Origin: Ktedonospora formicarum
Lineage (GTDB): Bacteria > Chloroflexota > Ktedonobacteria > Ktedonobacterales > Ktedonobacteraceae
Length of the DNA: 64,000 nt
Assembly (NCBI RefSeq): GCF_016587355.1
Contig: NZ_BNJF01000001.1
Span: 1,612,001 to 1,676,000 of the forward strand
Direction: 5' to 3'
Shown one piece after another: positions 18,539 to 27,731 of this stretch. The notes under the pieces are model-generated. The model was not told where the DNA came from. It made no database searches and worked only from the letters and a program-made list of their open reading frames with translations. Both the position numbers and the translations under genes were made by a program. Position 1 is the first letter of the stretch, and each line of letters opens with the position of its first letter.

Positions 18539-18568
18539 ATTATAGCTATAATGGCACAACACTGTCAA
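18539..18568 (-). promoter_or_regulatory. Sigma-70-type promoter of the DeoR gene
   Basis: On the minus strand TTGACA (18563-18568) and TATAAT (18539-18544) are separated by 18 bases, both perfect consensus hexamers. A TGATCATTCTTGATTGA stretch at 18521-18537 overlaps the expected start site and resembles the operator half-sites on the other side. Confidence 0.75.
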
Positions 18569-18582
18569 CAAAGACTCACATG

Positions 18583-18682
18583 TGATCGTTTTTGTGCTTC
18601 CACAGCTTGACATTGATATTTTTGGATGGTATATTCCGAAAAAGCAATCAAAAACGATCATTTTTTGATTGCTTACGATCAT
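18583..18682. promoter_or_regulatory. Probable DeoR operator sites
   Basis: TGATCGTTTTTGTGCTT (18583-18599) lies upstream of the -35 box. AAGCAATCAAAAACGATCA (18642-18660) and TTTTTGATTGCTTACGATCA (18662-18681) lie just after the -10 box. The latter two form a perfect 13-bp inverted repeat (18642-18654 with 18662-18674) and each ends in ACGATCA. Copies on both sides of the promoter suggest looping or cooperative repression by the adjacent DeoR protein. Confidence 0.75.
18607..18635 (+). promoter_or_regulatory. Sigma-70-type promoter of the sugar catabolic operon
   Basis: TTGACA (18607-18612) and TATATT (18630-18635) are separated by 17 bases and point towards the binding-protein gene at 18909. 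The expected start point, about 18642, falls on the operator inverted repeat. Confidence 0.8.
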
Positions 18683-18908
18683 CTCGCTTATCTACGATTC
18701 ATCAGAGAAGCAGAATCTCATCTATCCACCGATGATAGACGCAAGCAAGGCACAACCCTTCTATTTTGATTGTCTTCTGCGCACAAGATAAGCAAGATGA
18801 TAAATGCGATATCTAGCACGCCCCATCCGGTAAGAGTCGACTTGCACCTTGAGTGTTACGCGGCTCTATAACTATTTGACCTGCCTATGGTCAGAAGGAG
18901 AGAGTGAA

Positions 18909-20168
18909 GTGAACAAAAAACTCTTTTCCCTGGGCTGCATCTTTATGTTGCTAGCCATCTTCATCAGCGCCTGTGGAGGCGACGACGCCTCTTCTGGCGG
19001 GACTGTAGCGCTCAGATATAGTATCTGGGATAAGAATCAGGTTCCGGCCCTGCAACAGATCATCGACAAATTCGAGAAAGCCCACTCCAACATCAAAGTC
19101 ACCATTGAAGTGACACCATACGCCCAATACTGGACAAAGCTTGAGACCGCAGCGACAGGCGGAAGCGCCGCCGACGTCTATTGGATGAACGGCCCAAACT
19201 TCCAGAAATATGCCTCAAACGAAATCATCGCCCCAATTGATGAGCAGATTAACAATGACAAAGTCAGCCTGGACAACTATCCAGCCTCGCTAGTCAACCT
19301 GTACACCTACAATGGAAAGCACTATGCCTTACCTAAGGACTTCGACACTATTGGGCTCTGGTACAACAAGACGCTCTTTGACGCGGCTGGTGTGAAGTAT
19401 CCCGATGATACCTGGACCTGGGATACATTGCGCGCAACCGCCAAGAAGTTGACGAACTCCGCGAAGGGAACCTGGGGCATCGCGGCACCTATGAACTCCC
19501 AAGAGGGCTTCTACAACACAATTCCTCAAAATGATGGTTATGTCATTTCACCAGATAAAAAATCATCAGGTTTCGACTCTGAAGCCGCCATTGGTGGTCT
19601 GAAGTTCTGGACTGATCTCATCCAGGATAAATCCTCTCCTACCGAATCACAAATGGTCGACACCACGCCCCTTGTCATGTTTGAGTCGGGCAAGGTCGCC
19701 ATGATGTACGGTGGGTCCTGGGATGCGGTTGAGTTCCATTCGAACAGCTACACCAAAGACAAGGTTGCCGTTTCCGTCTTGCCACAGGGAAAGAAGCGCG
19801 CGACTGTTATCCATGGTCTAGGCAATGTGATCTCGGCCAACACAGAGCATCCTGAACAGGCATGGGAATTTGTGAAATACCTGGGTTCGCAGGAAGCGGC
19901 AGAAATGCAGGCTAATACAGGCACTGTAATTCCAGCGTACAATGGGACACAAGATACCTGGGTGAAAGCCTATCCGAACTTCCACTTGCAAGCATTTATT
20001 GATGAGTTGCAATACTCGGTTCCTTATCCTATATCGAAGAATACCCAGGTATGGAACGATGAGCAGGATAAGATTCTAACCCAGGTTTGGTCGGGACAGC
20101 TCGATCTTGAGACCGGAGCAAAGCAATTGGCAACGCAAATGAATCAAGCCCTCGCGCAAGAGAAATAA
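18909..20168 (+). CDS. Sugar ABC transporter substrate-binding lipoprotein
   Basis: A family 1 (MalE/UgpB-like) extracellular solute-binding protein that captures a sugar for the two permeases downstream. The signal peptide with the lipobox ISAC anchors it as a lipoprotein; WDKNQVPALQQIIDKFEKAHSNIKV and GLWYNKTLFDAAGV are typical of the family. GTG at 18909 is chosen because AAGGAG lies 8 bases upstream and the signal peptide then begins normally (about 419 residues); an ATG at 18849 would add 20 unlikely residues. It heads the operon. A hairpin after it probably keeps this gene's message more abundant than the permeases'. Confidence 0.9.
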   Translation: MNKKLFSLGCIFMLLAIFISACGGDDASSGGTVALRYSIWDKNQVPALQQIIDKFEKAHSNIKVTIEVTPYAQYWTKLETAATGGSAADVYWMNGPNFQKYASNEIIAPIDEQINNDKVSLDNYPASLVNLYTYNGKHYALPKDFDTIGLWYNKTLFDAAGVKYPDDTWTWDTLRATAKKLTNSAKGTWGIAAPMNSQEGFYNTIPQNDGYVISPDKKSSGFDSEAAIGGLKFWTDLIQDKSSPTESQMVDTTPLVMFESGKVAMMYGGSWDAVEFHSNSYTKDKVAVSVLPQGKKRATVIHGLGNVISANTEHPEQAWEFVKYLGSQEAAEMQANTGTVIPAYNGTQDTWVKAYPNFHLQAFIDELQYSVPYPISKNTQVWNDEQDKILTQVWSGQLDLETGAKQLATQMNQALAQEK

Positions 20169-20187
20169 TCGTACCATACAAGCCGCT

Positions 20188-20207
20188 CACCGACAGCGCT
20201 GTCGGTG
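20188..20207. other. Intercistronic hairpin after the binding-protein gene
   Basis: A perfect 20-base palindrome (arms CACCGACAGC/GCTGTCGGTG) lies in the 69-base gap between binding protein and first permease, without a T run. Such elements often stabilise the upstream message or partly terminate, giving excess binding protein. Confidence 0.7.
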
Positions 20208-20237
20208 GGCGCACCATGTTCTAGATGGAGGTGACGC

Positions 20238-21191
20238 TTGGATACCGCAAGCATTGAGGTGGCACAGACATCGAAAAACGCTGTTACCCACATAAGACGC
20301 AGGTCCACCAGCCAGAAGAAGAGAAAAGACATCCTCTGGGCATATGCCATGATATCTCCACTGCTCATCGGCCTTTTGATCTTCTATATCTGGCCGGTCT
20401 TTCAGACGTTCTTCTTTAGCTTTACGCATTGGGGAGCTTTTGGCAAATATAAGCTGAGTGGACTCTCTAACTATCAAAGCATGCTACAAGATCCCGAGCT
20501 AGGGCGTGCCTTACTTAACACCCTTATCTACACCGTCCTGTCGGTCGTAGGTGGAATCGTCGTCTCGCTCTTCTTCGCTGTCCTGCTCAACCAAAAGATA
20601 CGTGGTGTTGGGGTCTACCGCACGCTCTACTTTCTACCAGTGGTCACAATCCCGGGAGCAGTGGCGGTCATCTGGCGCTGGCTCTATAACGGTGACTACG
20701 GTCTGATTAACTACTTCCTGGGATTGATCCACCTCACAGGAACAAGCTGGCTGACCAATATGCAGACCGCGCTCTATGCCGTCATTGTGGTCGCTATCTG
20801 GGGCGCTGTAGGCAATAATATGGTATTGTTTCTGGCAGGCTTGCAGGGCATTTCGAGCACTTACATGGAGGCTGCTGCCATCGATGGCGCAAGCCCGATC
20901 AGAAAATTTTTCCATGTAACCCTACCTCTGCTAACACCTACAATCTTCTTTGTGACCGTAACATCTCTCATCAATGCCTTTCAAGTCTTTGACCTGATTT
21001 TTCTGATGTTTGGGCAGAACAGCCCCGCCCTGCCTGCGGGAGAAACTATTGTCTACCTATTCTATCAGCACGCATTCATTGATAACGATAAGGGATATGC
21101 ATCGGCTATCGCGGTGTTCTTGTTTGTTGTCATCCTGCTGGTAACCATCATGCAACTTCGCTTGCAGAGGCGCTGGGTGCATTATGACTAG
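20238..21191 (+). CDS. Sugar ABC transporter permease (MalF type)
   Basis: A 317-residue inner-membrane permease with about six membrane segments. The EAA loop, YMEAAAIDGASPIRKFFHVTLPLL, contacts the ATPase. A TTG start is supported by GGAGGT 5 bases upstream. It pairs with the next gene to form the channel. No ATPase gene is present in this operon, so a shared MsmX/UgpC-like ATPase encoded elsewhere must energise it. Confidence 0.9.
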   Translation: MDTASIEVAQTSKNAVTHIRRRSTSQKKRKDILWAYAMISPLLIGLLIFYIWPVFQTFFFSFTHWGAFGKYKLSGLSNYQSMLQDPELGRALLNTLIYTVLSVVGGIVVSLFFAVLLNQKIRGVGVYRTLYFLPVVTIPGAVAVIWRWLYNGDYGLINYFLGLIHLTGTSWLTNMQTALYAVIVVAIWGAVGNNMVLFLAGLQGISSTYMEAAAIDGASPIRKFFHVTLPLLTPTIFFVTVTSLINAFQVFDLIFLMFGQNSPALPAGETIVYLFYQHAFIDNDKGYASAIAVFLFVVILLVTIMQLRLQRRWVHYD

Positions 21192-21242
21192 CGAGCTAGC
21201 ACAAGGTATATGGTTGACAGATATGGTCTTAGGAGGAATTCT

Positions 21243-22097
21243 ATGATTGAACAGGTGAAGGCAAAAGCACATAAGGTACACACAACAAAGAGTTCCTGGA
21301 TCATTCATACAATCCTTGCTCTCGGCGCGTTGCTCTTTATCGTTCCCTTTCTATGGATGGTTCTAACGTCTCTGAAGACACTGGCAGAGGCAACACATGT
21401 ACCGATGTTATTCTTTCCCGCACAGTTACAGTGGAATAACTACGCTCAGGCATTCTCGACGCTGCCCTTTCTCACGTTCTACCAAAACACCCTATTGATG
21501 ACCATCGGGCGCACGTTGGGGCAACTTACCTTCTGCTCATTAGCGGCCTATGCCTTCGCGCGTATCGAGTTCCCTGGGCGCAACATCATCTTTGTGGTGG
21601 TACTCTCTATCTTGATGATCCCTAGTTATGTCTATCTGGTACCACAGTACCTCATTATGAAGGACTTGCATTGGCTTAATTCATTGCAGGCGCTGATTGT
21701 GCCAGGTCTATTTAGCTCTTTCGGAACATTTCTCTTGCGTCAGTTCTTTCTCAGTTTACCGAAAGAATTGGATGAGGCCGCTTGCCTGGATGGCGCGAAC
21801 CATTTACAGATCTACTGGTATGTCATTTTGCCACTGGCAAAGTCGGCCCTGATCGCTCTTGCGATTCTGACCATTCTCTGGTCCTGGAATGACCTGATCT
21901 GGCCGCTGGTCGTGAACGATTCAACCGATAAGATGACTCTGGCCGTGGGACTAGCCACTCTTCAAGGCGAACATGGCACCAATTTCCCGGTACTCATGGC
22001 GGGAGCGGTACTTGCATCCTGGCCGATGCTGGTTATGTTTATCGTCTTCCAAAGGCATTTCATCGAAGGCATTGCCATCACTGGCACAAAAGGCTAA
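21243..22097 (+). CDS. Sugar ABC transporter permease (MalG type)
   Basis: A permease of about 284 residues with six membrane segments and the EAA loop ELDEAACLDGANHLQIYWYVILPL. ATG at 21243 follows an excellent AGGAGG site; an ATG 33 bases earlier is in frame but lacks one. It partners with the preceding MalF-type subunit in importing the operon's sugar. Confidence 0.9.
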   Translation: MIEQVKAKAHKVHTTKSSWIIHTILALGALLFIVPFLWMVLTSLKTLAEATHVPMLFFPAQLQWNNYAQAFSTLPFLTFYQNTLLMTIGRTLGQLTFCSLAAYAFARIEFPGRNIIFVVVLSILMIPSYVYLVPQYLIMKDLHWLNSLQALIVPGLFSSFGTFLLRQFFLSLPKELDEAACLDGANHLQIYWYVILPLAKSALIALAILTILWSWNDLIWPLVVNDSTDKMTLAVGLATLQGEHGTNFPVLMAGAVLASWPMLVMFIVFQRHFIEGIAITGTKG

Positions 22098-22148
22098 AGT
22101 ACGCAAGCGTAAAGAGTCACTTACTATTTACCAGAAAGGAATCCTGGG

Positions 22149-23399
22149 ATGACCCCCATTACACTACTTATCATTGGCGCTGGTAGTCGAGGAAAGACAT
22201 ACGCGAGGTATGCCCTACAGCATCCAGACCAGGCTCGGGTCGTGGGTGTCGCAGACCCGCGTGAGTTCTTCCGCTCACATCTAGCAAGGGAGCATCATAT
22301 CTCCCCGGAGAATGTGGTTGAGGACTGGCAACAACTGGCTGAACGGGCAAAGTTCGCGGACGCAGTAGTGATCGCGACGCCTGACGCGCTCCACCGCGAT
22401 CCAGCCGTCGCGTTCGCAAAGCAAGGCTATGACATTCTCTTAGAAAAGCCCCTGGCTCCCGATCCCGAGAGTTGTCAGAGGATTGTTGAGGCAGCATTGG
22501 AGCATCAAAATATTCTGGCAGTTGGGCATGTGCTCCGTTACACAGCCTATACACAGCGCTTGAAGGGTCTTCTCGATTCGGGGTTGATCGGTGACATCCT
22601 GAGCATCCAACACTTGGAACCGGTGGGATACTGGCACTATGCACACTCATTCGTGCGTGGCAACTGGCGAAACGAGGCCGAGTCGTCATTTATGCTTCTA
22701 GCGAAGTCCTGCCATGATCTCGACTGGTTGCGCTATATCATTGGGAGCCCCTGTGTGCAAGTCTCGTCATTTGGCTCGCTATCTCACTTCCGTAAAGAGC
22801 GAAAACCAGCGGAAGCAGGCGAAGCCACTCGCTGCCTGGAGTGCGCCTATGAGCACGCCTGCCCTTATTCGGCGAAGCGCTTCTATACCAACAGACTACG
22901 CGAAGGGCAACTCCACTGGCCGCTAGACGTAATTACGACTGATTTCTCTGAGGACGGAGTAGAGTCAGCGCTACGCGACGGCCCATATGGACGTTGTGTG
23001 TATGAGTGCGACAACGATGTGGTAGATCATCAGGTGGTCAACTTACAATATGAAAACGGTACGACAGCTGTATTCACGATGATCGCAACGAGCGAGATTC
23101 GGGATCGCGAGACACTAATTTTTGGAACCAAGGGTGAGCTACGCGGAAATGGAAAGCAAATCGTTCACTATGACTTCCTGACAGAGCAGACGACTACTTA
23201 CGAAGTTGAGCGCCTGGAAGAGGCCAGTGGACATGGCGGAGGCGACTATGGACTGATGAAGAGCTTTGTAGCAGCAGTAGCTCAGCACGATCCCAGTCAG
23301 ATCCTCTCAGGCCCCGAGGAGTCGTTGGAAACACACCTTACGGTCTTCGCCGCCGAGCAGGCACGCCGCGAGCAACGTGGCGTCCAGTTAGCACATTAA
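22149..23399 (+). CDS. Gfo/Idh/MocA-family oxidoreductase
   Basis: A 416-residue NAD(P)-dependent dehydrogenase. The Rossmann motif is LLIIGAGSRGKTYA at the N-terminus, and the catalytic-type EKPLAPD motif follows near residue 98. The middle contains a cluster of cysteines (CLECAYEHACPY, then GRCVYEC) not needed for the fold and possibly binding metal. Enzymes of this family oxidise or epimerise sugars and inositols. Within this operon it could convert the imported sugar or a glycoside before phosphorylation; the substrate cannot be named from sequence. AAGGA lies 8 bases before the ATG. Confidence 0.85.
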   Translation: MTPITLLIIGAGSRGKTYARYALQHPDQARVVGVADPREFFRSHLAREHHISPENVVEDWQQLAERAKFADAVVIATPDALHRDPAVAFAKQGYDILLEKPLAPDPESCQRIVEAALEHQNILAVGHVLRYTAYTQRLKGLLDSGLIGDILSIQHLEPVGYWHYAHSFVRGNWRNEAESSFMLLAKSCHDLDWLRYIIGSPCVQVSSFGSLSHFRKERKPAEAGEATRCLECAYEHACPYSAKRFYTNRLREGQLHWPLDVITTDFSEDGVESALRDGPYGRCVYECDNDVVDHQVVNLQYENGTTAVFTMIATSEIRDRETLIFGTKGELRGNGKQIVHYDFLTEQTTTYEVERLEEASGHGGGDYGLMKSFVAAVAQHDPSQILSGPEESLETHLTVFAAEQARREQRGVQLAH

Positions 23400-23418
23400 T
23401 CGGAGAATAGTAGCGCAT

Positions 23419-24417
23419 ATGCAACAAGCACAGACAATCCCACACGATGCCCTGGTTGTAGGGGTCGACGTAGGGGGTACAAAGATTGCCGCAGGTGTGG
23501 TGGATACGCAGGGCAATGTACACGGTCGTATCAAGATCACAACTGATACCAGTACCCCTGAACGCACCCTGAGCTCAATCGCCCAGGGAGTCAGAAGCGC
23601 AGTTCAAGCGACTGGTGTAACGATGGAGCAGGTGCATGCGGTTGGACTGGGAATACCAGGCATGGTTGATCCCGCGCAAGGTATCTGCCAGATCTCTGTT
23701 AACCTGGGCTGGCAGAATGTGGAGGTAAGATCCTGGCTTGAGCGGGAGCTACAGCTTCCATGCGCCATCGAAAATGATGTGAGCGCGGCAGCTCTGGGCG
23801 AAAGTATTTACGGAGTGAGCAAGGGGCTGGACAATATGGTCTACCTCAGTCTAGGGACAGGCATCGCGACCAGAGCCATCATCAATGGAAAGCTCTATCG
23901 CGGCGCGCATGGCATGGCAGGCGAGATCGGACATGCAAGCTTCAACCCCACTGGCCCCTTATGCCGATGTGGGGGACGAGGATGCCTGGAAGCGCTGGCG
24001 GCTGGTCCAGCTCTAGCTCTGCGCGCTCAAGACGAACTCAGGAGCGGCAAATCATCGCTCTTACGAGACCTAATAGGTAAGCAGCCTCTGGAAAACCTGC
24101 GCTCCGAGGACGTCTTTGAGGCCGCTCGCAAAGGCGACGCGCTCGCCACAAAGATTCTGCGTGAAGCAGGGCAATACCTGGCATATGGTATCTACTTGTT
24201 AAGTATGAGCCTCGATCCTCAGATAGTGATAATCGGAGGAGGACTGGCTGTAGAGGGGAGCCCGCTCATTGAAGCCATACACGAAGGCGTTACGCGCTGG
24301 TTGGAGAACTCTCCCATCTTTCGCGAAATGAGCGGCCTGAATCTGCTTCGCCTGAGCAGCTTGCAACATGATGCCGGAATTACTGGCGCGGCAGCCCTTA
24401 TTACATCTGCCCACTAG
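23419..24417 (+). CDS. ROK-family sugar kinase
   Basis: A 332-residue ROK kinase (glucokinase/N-acylhexosamine kinase group) that phosphorylates the imported sugar. DVGGTK (17-22) is the first phosphate loop, END (118-120) holds the catalytic Asp, and H172 in EIGH with CRCGGRGC (182-189) forms the zinc site. No helix-turn-helix precedes it, so it is an enzyme and not a ROK repressor. It starts 19 bases after the oxidoreductase. With an ABC importer instead of a PTS, such a kinase is needed to trap the sugar as a 6-phosphate. Confidence 0.87.
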   Translation: MQQAQTIPHDALVVGVDVGGTKIAAGVVDTQGNVHGRIKITTDTSTPERTLSSIAQGVRSAVQATGVTMEQVHAVGLGIPGMVDPAQGICQISVNLGWQNVEVRSWLERELQLPCAIENDVSAAALGESIYGVSKGLDNMVYLSLGTGIATRAIINGKLYRGAHGMAGEIGHASFNPTGPLCRCGGRGCLEALAAGPALALRAQDELRSGKSSLLRDLIGKQPLENLRSEDVFEAARKGDALATKILREAGQYLAYGIYLLSMSLDPQIVIIGGGLAVEGSPLIEAIHEGVTRWLENSPIFREMSGLNLLRLSSLQHDAGITGAAALITSAH

Positions 24418-24476
24418 TTAGCAAGCAGACAAGAGGACTGATAGCTTTGCACTCAATTCAAGGAGCTTTATTCGAC

Positions 24477-25568
24477 ATGAGCAATGGGGAACATATAACA
24501 GTTACAATCCCTGGTGGATATGAGACACATACACTCTACGAGATATTGACACAGCCGGTGGCATGGAGAGCAGCCCTTGAGGTGGTGGCAGCCAGCCAGG
24601 AGGCCATACAGAAGCTCTGGCTATCGGAGCAATACACAGAGATTATTGTGACCGGCTGCGGCTCAACACACTATCTCTCTCAGGCCGTTGCCCCTCTGCT
24701 TCAGCAACAATTGGGCGTACGTGCGCGCCCGGTTCCAGCCTCAGAGCTGCTACTCTTCCCGGACACAATCTATGCTCCCGGTAGCCGTCCTCTGCTTTTT
24801 ACGATCTCACGCTCGGGCCACACGACCGAGACCATCCGCGCAACCGAGGCATTCAAGCGCCGGCACACAGAGCCAGTAGTAACCATTGGCTGCTATCCTG
24901 AGGCAGAACTGGTAGCATTGAGCGATCTGGCATTGATCATCGCTGAGGGACAAGAAGAGAGCGTCGTGCAGACCCGGTCCTTTAGCGCGATGTTAGTCAC
25001 AGCTCAGGCCGCGACAGCCCTGGCACATGAGCCTCAGTTCCAGGCCATGCAGCGCCTCCCCGCCCTGGGCGAGAACCTGATCAAAACCTATCATGACCTG
25101 GCAAAAGCACTAGGCGAAGAGAAAGGGATTGAGCGCTTCTACTTTCTGGGTTCAGGTCTACAATATGGGCTGGCCTCCGAAATTAACTTAAAAATGAAAG
25201 AGATGTCGCTCTCTGTCTCCGAGGCTTTCCACTTCATGGAGTTCCGCCACGGCCCAATGTCGATGGTCAATGAACGGACCCTGGTGGTTGGTCTGCTCTC
25301 AGACAGCGCCAGCGAATATGAATTGGCCGTCTTACGCGAAATGCGCGCCCTGGGCGGGCGCACGCTGGTCCTATCCGAAAATCAGGTCACATCTAAGGCT
25401 GCGGATTATCAGGTAACCTTCAACTCGGGGCTGGCTGAAACCAACCGCGCTGTGCTATATCTACCGGTCCTTCAGTTGCTCGCTTACTACCGTGCGCGCG
25501 CTAACGGGCAAAACCCTGATCAGCCACATAACCTGACCGCAGTCGTCGTGCTTGATTCGAGTAACTAG
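24477..25568 (+). CDS. agaS: AgaS-type SIS sugar-phosphate isomerase/deaminase
   Basis: A protein with two SIS domains, similar to AgaS and the isomerase half of GlmS, expected to convert galactosamine-6-phosphate (or a related amino sugar phosphate) to tagatose-6-phosphate with release of ammonia. TVTGCGSTHYL-like and FTISRSGHTTETI are the sugar-phosphate-binding loops; EAFHFMEFRHGPMSMV near residue 260 is the typical AgaS/GlmS motif. The ATG at 24477 is used; a TTG 30 bases upstream is also in frame. It is 2 bases from the PfkB gene downstream, and the following kinase and aldolase complete an AgaS route, which supports this choice over a glucosamine enzyme. Confidence 0.8.
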   Translation: MSNGEHITVTIPGGYETHTLYEILTQPVAWRAALEVVAASQEAIQKLWLSEQYTEIIVTGCGSTHYLSQAVAPLLQQQLGVRARPVPASELLLFPDTIYAPGSRPLLFTISRSGHTTETIRATEAFKRRHTEPVVTIGCYPEAELVALSDLALIIAEGQEESVVQTRSFSAMLVTAQAATALAHEPQFQAMQRLPALGENLIKTYHDLAKALGEEKGIERFYFLGSGLQYGLASEINLKMKEMSLSVSEAFHFMEFRHGPMSMVNERTLVVGLLSDSASEYELAVLREMRALGGRTLVLSENQVTSKAADYQVTFNSGLAETNRAVLYLPVLQLLAYYRARANGQNPDQPHNLTAVVVLDSSN

Positions 25569-25570
25569 AT

Positions 25571-26503
25571 ATGTTTATCACAGTCGTTCCCAATCCCGCG
25601 CTCGATAAAACTGTCGTCTTACCTGGCTTCGCCCCAGGTAAGATCCATCGTGCCAACGAGCTCATCACACTCGCTGGAGGAAAGGGGTTCAACTTCGCCA
25701 GAGCACTTCGCACGTTGGGCGAAAACGGGCTCATCCTTGGGCCTGCAGGAGGCTTCGCCGGTCAACAATTGTTAGCGCTAGCCACTCGGGAGGGGCTACA
25801 AGTCGAGCTTCAAGAGGTTACCGCCGAGTTACGCACCTGCCTGACCATCGTGGACCCCAAAGATAATTATCGCTTAACGGAAATTTATGAGCGGGGAGCC
25901 CCTCTCACAGTAGAAGAGTGGGCCTCCCTGGTGCATAAAGTCAACTCAGCTCTGCCCCAAGCGCACTTTATGGCAGTGTGTGGCAGCTTTCCGCCAGGAG
26001 TGCCAGAGGATAGTTTAGCAATGCTGCTCCGCGCGGCGCAGAACAATTCAGTCCCAGTCTTGCTCGATGCACATGGCCCTCAACTTACTGAAGCCCTGAT
26101 CTATGCACCGGAACTACTCAAGATCAACCAGTTTGAGGCAGGCGAACTCCTTGGCTCAAAAGTTTCTGACCCCTCCCAGGCCCTGGAAGCTGCGGGCGAA
26201 TTACGACAGCGTGGCGCGCGTGCCGTGGTCATCTCGCTTGGGAAAACAGGAGTTGTAGGTTGCGCCAGAGATGGGCAACGCTTTGGCTGGTCGGCGCCTA
26301 CGGTGCCCGCACTTTGTGCGACTGGAAGCGGTGATAGCCTCCTGGCTGGTATCGCCGCCGGATTATTACGCGGTCAGGAGTTGCAAGAGGCTGCACGTTT
26401 GGGAGTAGCGGCGGGAGCAGCTAATACTCTGATCCTGGGCGCGGGGCGCCTGCATCTGGCGGACGTCGAGCGACTTCTCCCCTTTGTACAAGCTCTGTTG
26501 TGA
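25571..26503 (+). CDS. PfkB-family hexose-phosphate kinase (tagatose-6-P / fructose-1-P kinase type)
   Basis: A 310-residue ribokinase-fold enzyme of the LacC/FruK subgroup. VVPNPALDKT at the N-terminus and GGKGFNFAR (36-44) are the substrate motifs, and ATGSGDSLLAG holds the catalytic Asp (D255). It should phosphorylate tagatose-6-phosphate to the 1,6-bisphosphate that the downstream aldolase cleaves. Sequence alone cannot exclude fructose-1-phosphate; the AgaS gene 2 bases upstream and the aldolase downstream favour tagatose-6-phosphate. Confidence 0.87.
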   Translation: MFITVVPNPALDKTVVLPGFAPGKIHRANELITLAGGKGFNFARALRTLGENGLILGPAGGFAGQQLLALATREGLQVELQEVTAELRTCLTIVDPKDNYRLTEIYERGAPLTVEEWASLVHKVNSALPQAHFMAVCGSFPPGVPEDSLAMLLRAAQNNSVPVLLDAHGPQLTEALIYAPELLKINQFEAGELLGSKVSDPSQALEAAGELRQRGARAVVISLGKTGVVGCARDGQRFGWSAPTVPALCATGSGDSLLAGIAAGLLRGQELQEAARLGVAAGAANTLILGAGRLHLADVERLLPFVQALL

Positions 26504-26602
26504 CACATTTGCTAAGAGCGTCTGAGTGGCAGGCTTAGTAAATGGACAGCATACACTATCGCAAAACGTTTTTACTTGTTGTGTCTGGAAGGATGGTACG
26601 TT

Positions 26603-27628
26603 GTGACAAAGGTGCGCATCAGTCGCGGTAAATTTGAGCATATACAGGCGTGTGCCAATGAGCGAGGCATCATTGCCGCCGTCGCTATGGATCAGCGTGG
26701 CTCGCTCAAGAAGAGCATCGAGAAGCTAGAAGAGGGAAGAGGGACACCAGAAGCCATCGCGGCCTTTAAAAGCAAGGTCTCGCAGGTTCTCACATGCTAT
26801 GCTAGCGCGATCCTCCTTGACCCCGAATATGGTTTGCCGGCTCTGCGAGAGCGAGCAGAGGGAAGCGGCGCGTTGCTCTCATACGAGGTCACGGGCTATG
26901 ATCCCCAAGCCGTTGGACGCTTACCACGCCTGCTGGAGCGTTGGAGCGCGCGCAGGTTGGTCGAAGTTGGGGCCGATGTGGTGAAAATCCTCCTGTACTA
27001 TAATCCCGCTGATGAGGCATGGATTAATGAGAGCAAGCAAGCCTTCGTTGAACGTGTTGGCGACGAGTGCCGCGCGCTCGATATTCCATTCTTTCTGGAG
27101 CCTCTGGCCTATGACAACATCCACCAGGAGCAAAGCCTTGAGTTCGCGCGCCTGAAACCAGCATATATACAAACAATCATGCAAGAATTCTCACGCCCCC
27201 GCTACGGCATCGATATGCTGAAAGTCGAGGTGCCAATCAACTGCACCTATCTGGCAGGAAGCCTGGCCTATAAGGGCGACGAGGTGGCCTATAATCGACA
27301 GGAGGCAAAAGAACATTTCCAGGCTGCCGCCAAGGCCGCCAAACTCCCTTTTATCTACCTGAGTGGCGGAGTCGATGACGCCGTCTTCCGCGAGACACTG
27401 GAACTAGCCGCAGAGGCAGGTGTACCATTTAGTGGCGTGTTATGCGGTCGCGCGACCTGGAAAGGTGGTATCCCTGTGTTCGTCAATGAAGGAGAGGCAG
27501 CGCTCGAAGCCTGGCTACAAGAGCAGGGTGTACGCAATGTACAGGCTCTCAATGCGGTGCTGGATCGTTGCGCGCAACCCTGGCATACAATCTATGGAGG
27601 ACTAGACGCGATAGAGATTGTAGAATAG
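26603..27628 (+). CDS. Tagatose 1,6-bisphosphate aldolase (class I, LacD type)
   Basis: A class I aldolase of about 341 residues similar to LacD, cleaving tagatose-1,6-bisphosphate to dihydroxyacetone phosphate and glyceraldehyde-3-phosphate. AAVAMDQRGSLKK near the N-terminus, DVVKILLYYNP, and MLKVEVP (the Schiff-base lysine region) are family motifs, and YLSGGVDDAVF is the phosphate site. GTG at 26603 is preferred because AAGGA lies 9 bases upstream; an upstream TTG at 26576 would add nine residues with no ribosome site. It ends the operon and is followed by a terminator. Confidence 0.87.
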   Translation: MTKVRISRGKFEHIQACANERGIIAAVAMDQRGSLKKSIEKLEEGRGTPEAIAAFKSKVSQVLTCYASAILLDPEYGLPALRERAEGSGALLSYEVTGYDPQAVGRLPRLLERWSARRLVEVGADVVKILLYYNPADEAWINESKQAFVERVGDECRALDIPFFLEPLAYDNIHQEQSLEFARLKPAYIQTIMQEFSRPRYGIDMLKVEVPINCTYLAGSLAYKGDEVAYNRQEAKEHFQAAAKAAKLPFIYLSGGVDDAVFRETLELAAEAGVPFSGVLCGRATWKGGIPVFVNEGEAALEAWLQEQGVRNVQALNAVLDRCAQPWHTIYGGLDAIEIVE

Positions 27629-27674
27629 GTGTTTTTTACCAACTCCCAAAGTTAGGTGGCTAATCGGACGTAAG

Positions 27675-27731
27675 AAGAGGAGTGGCGCAGATAGGTTTTC
27701 TTTTGGAGAGCTTATCCGCGCCGCTCCTCTT
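27675..27731. terminator. Terminator of the sugar catabolic operon
   Basis: Long arms AAGAGGAG-T-GGCGC and GCGCC-G-CTCCTCTT (27675-27688 with 27718-27731) with one mismatch, continuing with GATA/TATC pairing inside. It lies 46 bases after the aldolase stop. Confidence 0.75.

Noticed and set aside
22171..22689. A 172-codon minus-strand frame inside the oxidoreductase gene
   Set aside because: It is antisense to a clearly coding Gfo/Idh/MocA gene and has no recognisable domain or ribosome site.
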